A DNA stretch of 64,000 bases, from positions 62,001 to 126,000 of the forward strand of contig JAGFJJ010000045.1 in assembly GCA_024102815.1 (NCBI GenBank), in the 5' to 3' direction. The translations under genes were made by a program, and so were the position numbers. Positions 33,523-42,179 of the stretch are shown in pieces. Numbering within the stretch: the first letter of the stretch is position 1; the number at the start of each line of letters is the position of its first letter. The notes under the pieces are model-generated. The model worked only from the letters and a program-made list of their open reading frames with translations, did not search any database and was not told where the DNA came from. The stretch is from Phycisphaerae bacterium (GTDB lineage Bacteria > Planctomycetota > Phycisphaerae > UBA1845).

Positions 33523-34818
33523 TTACCTTGTGGTCCGCACGGCGGACCCTTCGGATAGCTCCGCGCAGACCGAAGCCTGCGGCTCGCGATTGGCGAGACG
33601 CTCGCGCAGCAGTTCGACGAGCGGCCGGACGGTGACGCGGGAATCGAATTCTCGGACGATGCGTTCCCGAGCCGACGCGGCCATGCGTCGCCTTACTGAG
33701 GGATCATCGGCCAAATCGGCGATGGCCTGCGCTAGAAGATCAGGCCGTGCGGGGCTGACCAGCACGCCGTCCTCGCCATCGCGGATCAATTCCGGAATGC
33801 CCGTTATTCGTGAGGAGACCGTCGGCAGTCCCGAGGCCATGGCTTCCATCAGCACAACGGGCAGTCCTTCGGAGAAGCTGGGCAGCACGAACACATCCGC
33901 CGCGGCATAGAAGTCACCGATGTGGTCCTGCCCGATAGCGCCGGCGAAGGTCACCAACGATTGGATTTCGTGTCGTGCGACTTCCGCTTCGAGCTGCGAA
34001 CGCTTGGGGCCATCCCCGACGAACGTGCAATGCACCGGTACGCCGCGCTGCTTCAAGTCGTGAAGTGCGGCGAGCAGAACCAGGTGCCCTTTCTCCGGAG
34101 AGAGGCGTCCAACGGTCAGGAGCTTCAGTGGATGATCAGGCGAAGGCGCCACGAATTCGCGCGGTCGATCGGCCGGTGGCTGAAAACGTTCGGGGTCGAT
34201 GCCGCAGAAGACGCGATGGATCCGCGGCCAGTGGTTCGGATCGGATTGCAGCATGGCCTGGGCCCGCCCAAAGTCGGATACGCAGGCGGTGAAGGCCGCG
34301 GATGCGATCTTGCTTCGCAGGCGCGACGTGACCGGATCGCCGAAATCTGCATGACCGTGGATGGTGAGACTCCACGACCCATCGCAGATGCAGGCGGCGA
34401 GCCTGGCGACGTTGGCGGCGACGTTCGCGAAATGGGCGTGAACATGTCGAATACCACGCCGGCTCAGTTCATCGGCGAGGATGCCAGCCTCCGCGAAGTA
34501 ATACATGTACCACACCCCGTTGCGCAGGCCCGGGGGTCGATCGCGCAAAGACTCCAGCAGAGCACGGAAGTAGCCGGCCGGCCGTCGGAGGAATGCACGA
34601 AGATGGGCGACCAGGAGTCTCAGCGGTCCGGCGGGAAGTATGGCGCGGGTCCGGGCGCTTTCCGCGCGGTCGAGTTCGGTGAGCAGCTCGTTCGGCGGAA
34701 CGCGGCGAACGGTGAATGTCTGCACGTCGAAGCCGGCGTCGCGCAGGGCGAGAATCTCGCGCATGATAAACGTGTGCGAGATCGCCGGGTAGCGGCTGCA
34801 AAGGTAGGCGACCCTCAC
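33523..34818 (-). CDS. Glycosyltransferase, GT4 type, with repeat-encoded C-terminal tail
   Basis: A 431-residue GT-B enzyme. It begins MRVAYLCSRYPAISHTFIMR, typical of colanic-acid-type GT4 enzymes; the donor domain has LLTVGRLSPEKGHLVLLAAL, FVGDGPKRSQLE, and the signature SFSEGLPVVLMEAMASGLP with intact E-x7-E. The last about 20 residues (REPQASVCAELSEGSAVRTT) fall in a dispersed repeat (33532-33591), and the stop codon lies just beyond its hairpin. The native C-terminus has therefore probably been replaced or extended. The start overlaps the deacetylase gene by four bases. Confidence 0.87.
   Translation of the reverse strand: MRVAYLCSRYPAISHTFIMREILALRDAGFDVQTFTVRRVPPNELLTELDRAESARTRAILPAGPLRLLVAHLRAFLRRPAGYFRALLESLRDRPPGLRNGVWYMYYFAEAGILADELSRRGIRHVHAHFANVAANVARLAACICDGSWSLTIHGHADFGDPVTSRLRSKIASAAFTACVSDFGRAQAMLQSDPNHWPRIHRVFCGIDPERFQPPADRPREFVAPSPDHPLKLLTVGRLSPEKGHLVLLAALHDLKQRGVPVHCTFVGDGPKRSQLEAEVARHEIQSLVTFAGAIGQDHIGDFYAAADVFVLPSFSEGLPVVLMEAMASGLPTVSSRITGIPELIRDGEDGVLVSPARPDLLAQAIADLADDPSVRRRMAASARERIVREFDSRVTVRPLVELLRERLANREPQASVCAELSEGSAVRTTR
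33532..33591. repeat. Dispersed repeat at the 3' end of the GT4 gene
   Basis: GGTCCGC-ACG-GCGGACC (33532-33548) is a perfect hairpin; TCCGCGCAGACCGAAGCCTG continues at 33560-33579, followed by CGGCTCGCGATT. The latter matches the words at 28935-28959 and copies a-c. It lies wholly in the translated region. Confidence 0.7.
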
Positions 34819-35837
34819 GGCGAGACTCCATTGGCGGACGGTCGTTCGGTACCACCCCGACGCGCTTCGCGCAGGAAGAGTTTGTCGCCTGCGCCGGTCA
34901 ATTCCAGGGCGAACAAGGCGTCGGAGGGTCGATCGCTTCCGCCAACGAGACGTTCCTGGGCGACAAACACGCGACGGAGGCGCATGACGTCGCGGTGCGG
35001 ATCGTTGAGGCCGGGCAGCGTGGTTACGGCCTGTCGAATGCCCGCGTTTCGCGCTTTGCTTACCACGACTTCGTTGAAGTCGCCGTTGGGATAGGCCAGG
35101 GACACGATCGGCTGGCCCATAACGGCCGAGAGATCCGCACAGGATCCGGCGAGCTCCTCGTCGATTTCCGCGGGTGCGAGCCGCGGGAGAATGGGATGGG
35201 TACGGGTGTGCGAGCCGATCTCGTGCCCCTGGTGGGCGAGCTCGCGCAACTGCTGTGAACTCATGATGGCATCGGCATGGTCGGGAGTGCCGTTCGACGG
35301 GCGAACGGACGCAAGCTCGACCGCGCAGGCCACGACTTCGCGCCGGAAGGCGGCGTCGAGCTCCTTGGCCTCGGCCACGATGGTCCGCGCGGGATCATGG
35401 GAGACGGATGAGAGTCGTTCCTGCAGCCAGCGACGCGGCTCCTTGGGGCCCTCGCAGGGCGGCGTGTGCTCCACATCGATGGATTCGAGTTTCCGAATCG
35501 CCCGGGCGAGACGGTCGTACCAGGGCGATTCATCCGTATCCACGAGCCTGCTGATGGCGAAGAACGTCGCAGGGACGCCGTGCTGTCGAAGGACCGGTGC
35601 CGCGAAGGTGGCATTATCGCGATAGCCGTCGTCGAAGGTGACCACAGCCGCGGGCAGGTCGTGTAGCTTGCCGCGGCGGCGTTCTTCGACGGCGTCCCGA
35701 AGCGTCAGGCAGCGGTAGTGTCTTGACAGCCAGCGCATCTGCGCGTCGAAGATCTCTGGTGTCACCGCAAGCGAGGGGAACGGCGAACCGGCGCGGTCGT
35801 CCTCCGGAAGTACGCGGTGGTAACAGAGGATGATCAA
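34815..35837 (-). CDS. Polysaccharide deacetylase (NodB/CE4 family)
   Basis: A 340-residue enzyme. The NodB domain shows the catalytic-base motif TFDDGYRDN (about 67-75) and the zinc motif HTRTHP (about 210-215), plus LAYPNGDFNE as motif 3. Between motifs 1 and 2 lies an insert of about 90 residues. CE4 enzymes remove N- or O-acetyl groups from sugars with a divalent metal. It has no signal peptide, so it probably acts on a lipid-linked intermediate in the cytoplasm, or is exported by another route. It overlaps the GT4 gene by ATGA at 34815-34818 and is followed by 106 bases to the next gene. Confidence 0.88.
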   Translation of the reverse strand: MIILCYHRVLPEDDRAGSPFPSLAVTPEIFDAQMRWLSRHYRCLTLRDAVEERRRGKLHDLPAAVVTFDDGYRDNATFAAPVLRQHGVPATFFAISRLVDTDESPWYDRLARAIRKLESIDVEHTPPCEGPKEPRRWLQERLSSVSHDPARTIVAEAKELDAAFRREVVACAVELASVRPSNGTPDHADAIMSSQQLRELAHQGHEIGSHTRTHPILPRLAPAEIDEELAGSCADLSAVMGQPIVSLAYPNGDFNEVVVSKARNAGIRQAVTTLPGLNDPHRDVMRLRRVFVAQERLVGGSDRPSDALFALELTGAGDKLFLREARRGGTERPSANGVSP

Positions 35838-35943
35838 GTCCCGACGGTGGAGCCGTCGGATGAGGGCGCTGATACCGGAGGCGTGCAGCGCGCCGGCAGC
35901 GGTCGTGCGGAGGATGGCCTTTACGTGACCCAGAGACGGTATC

Positions 35944-37035
35944 CTATCGGTACTCGATGAGTGCTTTGGGAGAGCGCTTCAACGTGCTTCGCAACCAGAA
36001 GTCAATCGACCCGACCGTGATGGGCAGCTTGGCCACATAGTGGTGCAACGAGTAGAGCACGGCGTCGGAGAGCGAGCCGAGTCGCCCGCGCATGCGCCAG
36101 GCATTGCGCATGATGAGCGCGGCCACGAGAATCATCCAGAACACGAACGGAAGGGGCGCCCAAAGGAAGATCGAAAGGATGACGGCGAGCAGGGCGACGG
36201 TCACGTGGATCGGCCCGCGCCAGCGCGCCCGCCGCCAGGAGTGCAACTGCGGATGACGTCCGCCGACCTCCGCGTAGGCGTGACCCGTGCGCGTACATCG
36301 CTTCCAGTACTGACGGAATCGGGTCATGTTCATGTCGTGCAGGGTCATGGGCTCGTCGAGGCAGAGAATGACCTTGTGCTGTCCGCTGCGGATTCGGAAG
36401 CAGAGGTCGGGCTCTTCCCCGGCGATCAGCGTTTCGTCGAATCCGCCGGCCTGGCGTAGCACTTCGCGGCGGAACATGGCGTCGCCGGCGCAACTTTCGG
36501 CCTCGCCGGGACCGACGAACCAGTCGTGGTGCGTCCAGAAATTGTAGATGGTCGATCGCGGAGCGACTTCCTCGCGCCGGCCGAACACGCAGGCCACCCG
36601 AGGATCACCCATGGCATTGGCCGCTTTTGCGAACCAGTCGCGGTGGATGACCGTGTCGCCGTCGAAGAAGTGGACGAACTCGTGATTGGCCGCGGCGGCG
36701 CCCGCATTGCGTCCCGCGGCCGCGCAGGGTCGCGTGGGGTGAATGGTAATTACCTTTGCGCCGCGTTCGGCGGCGATCCGGCAGCTATCGTCGGTCGAAT
36801 CCGAATCAACGTAGATGATCTCCAGCTTCCCTTCCGGGTAAGCGGCAGCGCGGATGGACTCGAGGCAGCGCACGAGGCGCTGGCCTTCATTTCGGCCGAT
36901 GACCACGACGCTGATCGACGGTAACGCCTGCGGTGCCTCCGCCGCGCGATCGCCATGGGGCGTCACGACCGACTCTGCGCCGGACATCTGAGACGGGTCA
37001 TCCGCCATCGGCAAGATAGGGATTGATGAAGACAC
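35944..37035 (-). CDS. Family 2 glycosyltransferase with membrane segments
   Basis: A 363-residue GT2 protein. ISVVVIGRNEGQRLVRCLES starts the GT-A fold near residue 41, YVDSDSTDDS carries the first acidic pair, and HFFDGDTVIH is the DxD region. EEPDLCFRIR is the usual ED/RxR-like block. Two hydrophobic segments (about 278-318) follow. Alternative starts at 37008 and 36987 would shorten or remove the 38-base overlap with the next gene upstream. Such enzymes transfer sugars to lipid-linked acceptors at the inner membrane. Confidence 0.82.
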   Translation of the reverse strand: MSSSIPILPMADDPSQMSGAESVVTPHGDRAAEAPQALPSISVVVIGRNEGQRLVRCLESIRAAAYPEGKLEIIYVDSDSTDDSCRIAAERGAKVITIHPTRPCAAAGRNAGAAAANHEFVHFFDGDTVIHRDWFAKAANAMGDPRVACVFGRREEVAPRSTIYNFWTHHDWFVGPGEAESCAGDAMFRREVLRQAGGFDETLIAGEEPDLCFRIRSGQHKVILCLDEPMTLHDMNMTRFRQYWKRCTRTGHAYAEVGGRHPQLHSWRRARWRGPIHVTVALLAVILSIFLWAPLPFVFWMILVAALIMRNAWRMRGRLGSLSDAVLYSLHHYVAKLPITVGSIDFWLRSTLKRSPKALIEYR

Positions 37036-38062
37036 GGTAAGGCGTTCGATCGGATGCGTTTTTCCCGGTTCGACACAGGCGGGACCAGATGGCGCGCGGC
37101 AGGCGCTTCAACGTTCGCCAGTAGAGCCGGAGCAGGAGTTCCTTCTCGAGAATGGCAATCGGCGCCTGGTTGGTGCCGAGGAGCCTGGCCTTGATCAGCA
37201 CGAGAAGCGCAAGGACGATATGGATGCACTCGACCCACGCCGCGTAGAGCATCCCGCGGTGCTTGACGAAGTATCGCACGCGGCTGTTGCGCTCCACCGT
37301 AAGATACTTGATACGCGCTTCGGGGTTGGGGTTGGACTGCGGCTCACTCTGCCGGTCAAGGTGCATAATGCGCGCGTGCGGCGTGTACCAGACGGCGTGG
37401 CCCGCCTTGCGTACACGATGGCACCAGTCCACTTCGTCATACGTAAGGAAGAAGTAGGGGTCCAGCCCGCCGACGCGTTCGAGCACCTCGCGGCGCGTGA
37501 GAATGGCCGCGCCGCTCACCCAATCCACCGCCCGCTCGTCCTCGCCATCCCACCAGAGCATATCGAAGCGGTTGTAGAAGCGGCTCTTGGGGTGACGCCA
37601 CGCGAGCCCGGATAGGCCGAAGGCGTAGGAGAGCGCCGTGGGGAAGGCCCGGGCTGATATTTGTCGCGAGCCGTCGCCATTAAGGAGCTTGGGGCCGACG
37701 GCGCCGACCTCCGGGCGTTCATCCAGGACCTTGATCAGGATGCAGATTGCGTCCGGTTCGATCACGGTGTCGGGATTCAGGAGAAACACGTAGCCTCCGC
37801 GGGCGATGGCGAATGCACGATTGTTGGCCTCGGCGAATCCGAGGTTGGCGCGGTTCTCCAAAATGTGGACCTCGGGGAATTCTGCGCGAACCCACTCGAG
37901 TGAGCCGTCCGTGCTTCCATTGTCGGAGAGAATGGTCTCGGCGGCGATGCCGCGCAGCGCCTCGCGCAAGGCGGGCAGGCAGCCGCGCAGCACGCGAAGG
38001 TTGTTGTAGTTGACCACCACCACCGTCAGGTCAACGGAGGATGTCTCTTCGTGCTCACCCAT
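36998..38062 (-). CDS. Family 2 glycosyltransferase, rhamnosyltransferase-like
   Basis: A 354-residue enzyme starting MGEHEETSSVDLTVVVVNYN. Motifs: LSDNGSTDGSLEWV, ANLGFAEANNRAFA, FLLNPDTVIEPDA and LTYDEVDWCHRVRKAG. This pattern is shared by WbbL-type rhamnosyltransferases, and RmlC-like and RmlD genes lie immediately upstream, so dTDP-rhamnose is a reasonable donor. ATG 38062 is chosen because the longer frame overlaps sequence without coding character. A hydrophobic stretch near 285-300 may anchor it. Confidence 0.84.
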   Translation of the reverse strand: MGEHEETSSVDLTVVVVNYNNLRVLRGCLPALREALRGIAAETILSDNGSTDGSLEWVRAEFPEVHILENRANLGFAEANNRAFAIARGGYVFLLNPDTVIEPDAICILIKVLDERPEVGAVGPKLLNGDGSRQISARAFPTALSYAFGLSGLAWRHPKSRFYNRFDMLWWDGEDERAVDWVSGAAILTRREVLERVGGLDPYFFLTYDEVDWCHRVRKAGHAVWYTPHARIMHLDRQSEPQSNPNPEARIKYLTVERNSRVRYFVKHRGMLYAAWVECIHIVLALLVLIKARLLGTNQAPIAILEKELLLRLYWRTLKRLPRAIWSRLCRTGKNASDRTPYRVFINPYLADGG

Positions 38063-38142
38063 TACCAAGAACGACCAGTCGTTTGTGCAACCCGAATCGT
38101 GCGAAATACAAGAGCACTGCCCAAGAGCAGTGGCATGCAGCC

Positions 38143-38610
38143 TTACCGGGCGATGATTTGCCACGGATTGAATCCGATGAGCTTGTCGAACTCGCCGGGC
38201 GGGACGCGGGTCTCATCGGGATTCGTACGGTTGTATTCATGGCTGGCCACGCTGCACATCAGCGTGTCGGGCTCGAGGCTCATCCACCCGTGGTAGACGC
38301 CCGGTGGGACGACGATCATGCTGGGTTTGCGATCGCTGCCGATGAGAATGTCGTGCTTGCGATACGTCGGGCTGGTCTCGCGGTCGTCGACCAGCACGAA
38401 CTTGGCCGAGCCGTGGACGATGCAGAACCAGTCGTGCAACTCGCGATGCTTGTGGTAGGCGCGGGTGACAAAGGGGATGCGATCGCCCACCATGTACACC
38501 TGCCCGAACTTCGTGACGTATGGGTCACTCCCGTGAACTACTTCGTAGAGGTAGCCGCGATCGTCCTCGTGGACCGTAAGGAGAATCTGCTGTACGTCGT
38601 GAATATTCAT
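38143..38610 (-). CDS. RmlC-like cupin (dTDP-4-dehydrorhamnose 3,5-epimerase family)
   Basis: A 155-residue cupin. It opens with DDRGYLYEVVHG, has RAYHKHRELHDWFCIVHGSA in the position of the catalytic His region, and VVPPGVYHGWMSLEPDT in the conserved Pro-Gly-x-x-H-G strand. It is shorter than classical RmlC (about 180), nearer to the WxcM/FdtA-like relatives, so it could be a 3,5-epimerase or a related sugar isomerase. It is next to an RmlD homologue, which favours the rhamnose pathway. Confidence 0.8.
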   Translation of the reverse strand: MNIHDVQQILLTVHEDDRGYLYEVVHGSDPYVTKFGQVYMVGDRIPFVTRAYHKHRELHDWFCIVHGSAKFVLVDDRETSPTYRKHDILIGSDRKPSMIVVPPGVYHGWMSLEPDTLMCSVASHEYNRTNPDETRVPPGEFDKLIGFNPWQIIAR

Positions 38611-38678
38611 GGTGAGGTTCCTTATCTCGTAAGAATCTAGAACGGGATCGAATCAGTCAGACGTTGCGCGGGTGGCTC

Positions 38679-39545
38679 TCAGCCGGCGCGCAAGCCCTTT
38701 TCCTCCAGGTAGGCGCCCAGCGCGTCGCGCCAGTGGCGAAGGCCGTTCACACCGAGATCGTCGATCCGGCCGCTGTCCAATCGCGAGTAGACCGGCCGGC
38801 GGGCTCGCGAGGGAAACGCCGCCGAACTGACCGGCTCGATGGCGTGCTTCACCCCTGCCAGCTCGAGCGTCGCCGTGGCGAAATCATACCAGGTGCAACC
38901 GTCGGCATTGGCGACGTGGACAGTGCCGGTCGCGCCGCGCTGCAGGAGTTGAATGACCGTCCGAACGAGATCGAGCGTGTACGTCGGCGACATGTACTGG
39001 TCGTTCACGACCTTGAGGGGGTCTCCCGCCTTCGCTTTTCGAAGGATCATCTCGGGGAAAGTCCATCCCTTCTTGCTGGTCACCGCTCCGAAGAGGCTGC
39101 TGGAACGGACGATCAGGTGATTCTCCGCGGTCATGCGCACGCACTGCTCACCGGCGACCTTGCTGACGCCATAGACGTTGACCGGTCCGACGATGTCGTC
39201 CTCCAGGTAGGGCTCCTTGCGGTTCGACTGCTGCCCGAAGACGTAGTCGGAACTGAAGTAGACGATCTTCCGCCCGCCGACGGCCGCCGCGCGTGCGACG
39301 TTCAGCGCCCCGAGCGCGTTGACGGCGAAGGCCCGGTTTCCGTCGTCCTCGCAGCCGTTGACATCGTGAAAAGCGGCAAGATTGATGATGACGTCGGCGT
39401 CCATCGAGGACAGACATCGCTCGACCGAGGCGGCATCGGTGATATCCAGGTCCGCCCGGGTGAGCGGGATCCACTGTGTGGGGGAAAGCACCTTGCGGAA
39501 CTCCTGTCCCACCTGCCCGGCCGAGCCGATTACTGCGAGTTTCAT
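38679..39545 (-). CDS. rfbD: dTDP-4-dehydrorhamnose reductase (RmlD)
   Basis: A 288-residue extended SDR. MKLAVIGSAGQVGQEFRKVL gives the NAD(P)-binding GxxGxxG; LDITDAASVERCL and IINLAAFHDVNGCEDD are RmlD hallmarks; YFSSDYVFG and YGVSKVAGE supply Ser/Tyr/Lys. RmlD makes dTDP-L-rhamnose from the RmlC product. ATG 39545 is preferred over 39551 as it begins at the fold. rmlA and rmlB are not in the window, so the pathway is completed elsewhere or this acts on another nucleotide sugar. Confidence 0.88.
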   Translation of the reverse strand: MKLAVIGSAGQVGQEFRKVLSPTQWIPLTRADLDITDAASVERCLSSMDADVIINLAAFHDVNGCEDDGNRAFAVNALGALNVARAAAVGGRKIVYFSSDYVFGQQSNRKEPYLEDDIVGPVNVYGVSKVAGEQCVRMTAENHLIVRSSSLFGAVTSKKGWTFPEMILRKAKAGDPLKVVNDQYMSPTYTLDLVRTVIQLLQRGATGTVHVANADGCTWYDFATATLELAGVKHAIEPVSSAAFPSRARRPVYSRLDSGRIDDLGVNGLRHWRDALGAYLEEKGLRAG

Positions 39546-39603
39546 AGTCACCTCAATACGTCACGAGCCAACGAGCGTCGCCGTTCAATCCGCCGCGCAA
39601 AGC

Positions 39604-40653
39604 CTATCGTTCCCGTGGTGCTTCGCCGGGGAGGAACACGCTTCCCCCCATGGCCTTCAATCGCGTCTCCATGTCGCACAGGAGCTCAAGCCAGCGGATG
39701 TTGTAATAGATCGGGTTGTCGATATCGATACCGCCTTCGAGTTCATCCCACATCTCATCGACGGAGCGCCCCATTTCGTGCTGCGGATTGAATCCCAGGG
39801 CGTTGCGGAATCTGTCTCCGTCCACGCGATAGCTGCGAGAGATGCCCACGGGCTGGAGATCCAGATCCAGGCGGATGCCCTTGTGTCCCTCCAGCGTGCG
39901 GCGCACCTCATGGGCGAGCTTGATCACCGGATAGTTATCCGACAGGGCGTTGAATATCTGCCCTTTGACCTTGGCTTCCGGCGCGGACAGGGCGATGCGA
40001 TACGCGTCGACGGCATCATCGATGTGGAGCATGGGCCGCCACATCCGCCCGCCCGCGTGCAGCGTCAACCGCCTCTTGGAATAGGCGTCGCGGGTGAAGG
40101 TATTGATCACCAGGTCGTAGCGCATGCGCGGTGACTGTCCGTAGACGGTTCCCTTGCGCAACATGACCGGGCAGAAATTGCTGTCGGTGAGATTGAGCAG
40201 GCCGATCTCCGCCTGGCGCTTGGACCACGAGTAGGGTGCCTGCGGGTCGACCGGGAACTCCTCGCTCCGCATCTCGTTGTCCGGGTTCATGGTGTAATAG
40301 ATGGAGCACGACGAGGCGAACACGAAGCGCTTGACCCCCGCCTTCTTGGCCATTTCGCCAATGCGGATCGTGGCATCGGTATTCATGGCCTTGTTGGCCG
40401 CGGGATTGAACTCGGCGGTGGGGTCGTTGGAGAGCCCCGCCAGATGGACCACGGCGTCCATATCCTTCAGCGCTGACGGCGGCAGGGCCAGGATATCTCC
40501 GGGGATGAGTTCGATCCGGTCGCGGACGGGAGCGAGACCGCCGTCACCGAAGATGAGCTTGTCCACCACGCGGACGTTGTGCCCGTCCGTCAGAAGCGCG
40601 GGGATGAGGCGACAGCCGATGTATCCCGCTCCGCCGGTAACCAGTACGTTCAT
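39604..40653 (-). CDS. NAD-dependent nucleotide-sugar epimerase/dehydratase (extended SDR)
   Basis: A 349-residue SDR enzyme: NVLVTGGAGYIGCRLIP at the N-terminus is the NAD motif, VVHLAGLSNDPT the active-site strand, FASSCSIYYTM the serine strand and YSWSKRQAE the catalytic Tyr-x-x-x-Lys. RPMLHIDDAVDAY is typical of the C-terminal part of epimerases. It could be an epimerase or a dehydratase; a precise substrate is not visible. It lies between RmlD and the SGNH hydrolase genes on the same strand. Confidence 0.85.
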   Translation of the reverse strand: MNVLVTGGAGYIGCRLIPALLTDGHNVRVVDKLIFGDGGLAPVRDRIELIPGDILALPPSALKDMDAVVHLAGLSNDPTAEFNPAANKAMNTDATIRIGEMAKKAGVKRFVFASSCSIYYTMNPDNEMRSEEFPVDPQAPYSWSKRQAEIGLLNLTDSNFCPVMLRKGTVYGQSPRMRYDLVINTFTRDAYSKRRLTLHAGGRMWRPMLHIDDAVDAYRIALSAPEAKVKGQIFNALSDNYPVIKLAHEVRRTLEGHKGIRLDLDLQPVGISRSYRVDGDRFRNALGFNPQHEMGRSVDEMWDELEGGIDIDNPIYYNIRWLELLCDMETRLKAMGGSVFLPGEAPRER

Positions 40654-40691
40654 GCTACATTCCTTCTAATGAACAAACCCGCAGCGCGGAA

Positions 40692-42128
40692 TCAGGGTTT
40701 CCGTGCGATGCTGTCCGAGGCCAATTTTCGGAGCGCGACGGCCCAGCTCGTGCCGTGGTCCAGAATCACGTCTCGATAACTGCCTGCGCCGCCCTCTCCC
40801 GGTATATCGGCTGAGCCGAGGGGCGGTTCCACGCTGGCGGAATCTTTGAACGCCTCGGCCACAGCTTGGGCGACCACTCCGTTGCCCTGGGCCGTCAAAT
40901 GGGAATCGTCCAGGAAAAACGACTCCGGCGACATGCCGCCCAGCTCCGCTTCGCGAAGCAACGCGGGCATTAGATCGAGGAAGGCCAGTTTGTGCTCTTG
41001 GGAGTAGTCGGACAGCCGTCGCTGGGGGGCGTTCCTGCTCCTCGGGTTGGCAAGCTGGCTGCGGTAGGGGACCACGGCCAGAAGCAGACCCAGTTCTTCC
41101 GAGCGGTTGAGGTCTACGAGCTTATCCAGTTCAATTTCCTGCTGCTGCCACGCTTCTTCGATCTGGGCGGCGTAGGGCTGTTCCCAGAGCAACCGGACGG
41201 CGTAGGCTTCGCGCCGCTGGGCCTCGGCAGTCGTCGGTGTCAGAGCAGTAAGTATTCCGCTGTAGTGGCGGAGGTGGGCGATCGAGCGGAAGAACCATGC
41301 GCCGGTACCGTCCGGAACACCCTGGAAACCGAGCCCCGTCCCTCCGAAACTGCGCAGGGCGGTGTACTTCTCAGTGATGTCGTTCAAGCAGATCAATAAG
41401 ATGACCAGTCGCGGCCTGTAGCCGTGCTCCAGACAACGGCGGAGCTGATGCGTCTCCTGAAATGTGCAATAACCCGGGACACCTGTGTTCACCACGTCCC
41501 AGTACATCTCGGGGCGTTGTTTATTCAGGAGTCCCTGGAGAATCTGCGGGTAGGCATATTCCGCGTCCGAACCCTGACCGAATGTGACGGAATCGCCCAG
41601 GCAAATGACGCGCACAACGTTTGGATTCGTTTTCAACGAGATCGGAGGGGAACGGAAACCATCGGCGTTTGTGATCAGGGGGACGCCCGCATACAGCCCA
41701 TTGAAATTAGGCTTCAATTGCCAGCCGACTTCCGGTGCAGATTCAAAGGCCGTTACGCCGCCGGGCACCCGAGGATAGCGAAAGGCAGCAACCAGTTCGA
41801 GACCGATGAGCAGACTGACGAAAAAATAGGCGCCGAGAAGGATCCTTATGGCGGCCCAACGCTTCCCGAGCCGCAGTACTCCAAGAGTGACCATGATTGA
41901 GATCAGCGCAAGTGCAGCGGCATACGTCGCACTGCACGCCGCATTGAATCCTCCTCGCCCGGCCAGACCGCCATGTTGCCAAACGACAACGGCGATTGCG
42001 GCAACGACCAAAGAAACGGCCGCGCCGATGAGCCCAAGCATCATGCCTCCACGCCGAAGCAGCGCGGTGCCGCCGGGGGCAATCTGGTCCCGGGGATCCG
42101 ACAGGCTACCTTCATCCGGTTGCTGCAT
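40692..42128 (-). CDS. Membrane-anchored SGNH/GDSL hydrolase
   Basis: A 478-residue protein. Three hydrophobic helices lie within about 28-118, then a GDSL/SGNH domain: ICLGDSVTFGQGSD (block I, nucleophile Ser near 178), NTGVPGYCTFQ (block II), ICLNDITEKY (block III) and DDSHLTAQGN (block V, Asp-x-x-His). This arrangement of helices followed by an SGNH domain is common in polysaccharide loci, where it O-acylates or deacylates sugars at the outer face of the membrane. It is likely periplasmic. Confidence 0.82.
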   Translation of the reverse strand: MQQPDEGSLSDPRDQIAPGGTALLRRGGMMLGLIGAAVSLVVAAIAVVVWQHGGLAGRGGFNAACSATYAAALALISIMVTLGVLRLGKRWAAIRILLGAYFFVSLLIGLELVAAFRYPRVPGGVTAFESAPEVGWQLKPNFNGLYAGVPLITNADGFRSPPISLKTNPNVVRVICLGDSVTFGQGSDAEYAYPQILQGLLNKQRPEMYWDVVNTGVPGYCTFQETHQLRRCLEHGYRPRLVILLICLNDITEKYTALRSFGGTGLGFQGVPDGTGAWFFRSIAHLRHYSGILTALTPTTAEAQRREAYAVRLLWEQPYAAQIEEAWQQQEIELDKLVDLNRSEELGLLLAVVPYRSQLANPRSRNAPQRRLSDYSQEHKLAFLDLMPALLREAELGGMSPESFFLDDSHLTAQGNGVVAQAVAEAFKDSASVEPPLGSADIPGEGGAGSYRDVILDHGTSWAVALRKLASDSIARKP

Positions 42129-42179
42129 TCTCCAGGCTTACCTGCCTAAGCGCGGCACGCGTCCCGCTTACTGGTTTTC

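Noticed and set aside
28290..33600. Possible CRISPR-like recurrence of GCCTGCGGCTCG words
   Set aside because: Copies are few, unevenly spaced and lack uniform spacers; they belong to dispersed hairpin repeats.
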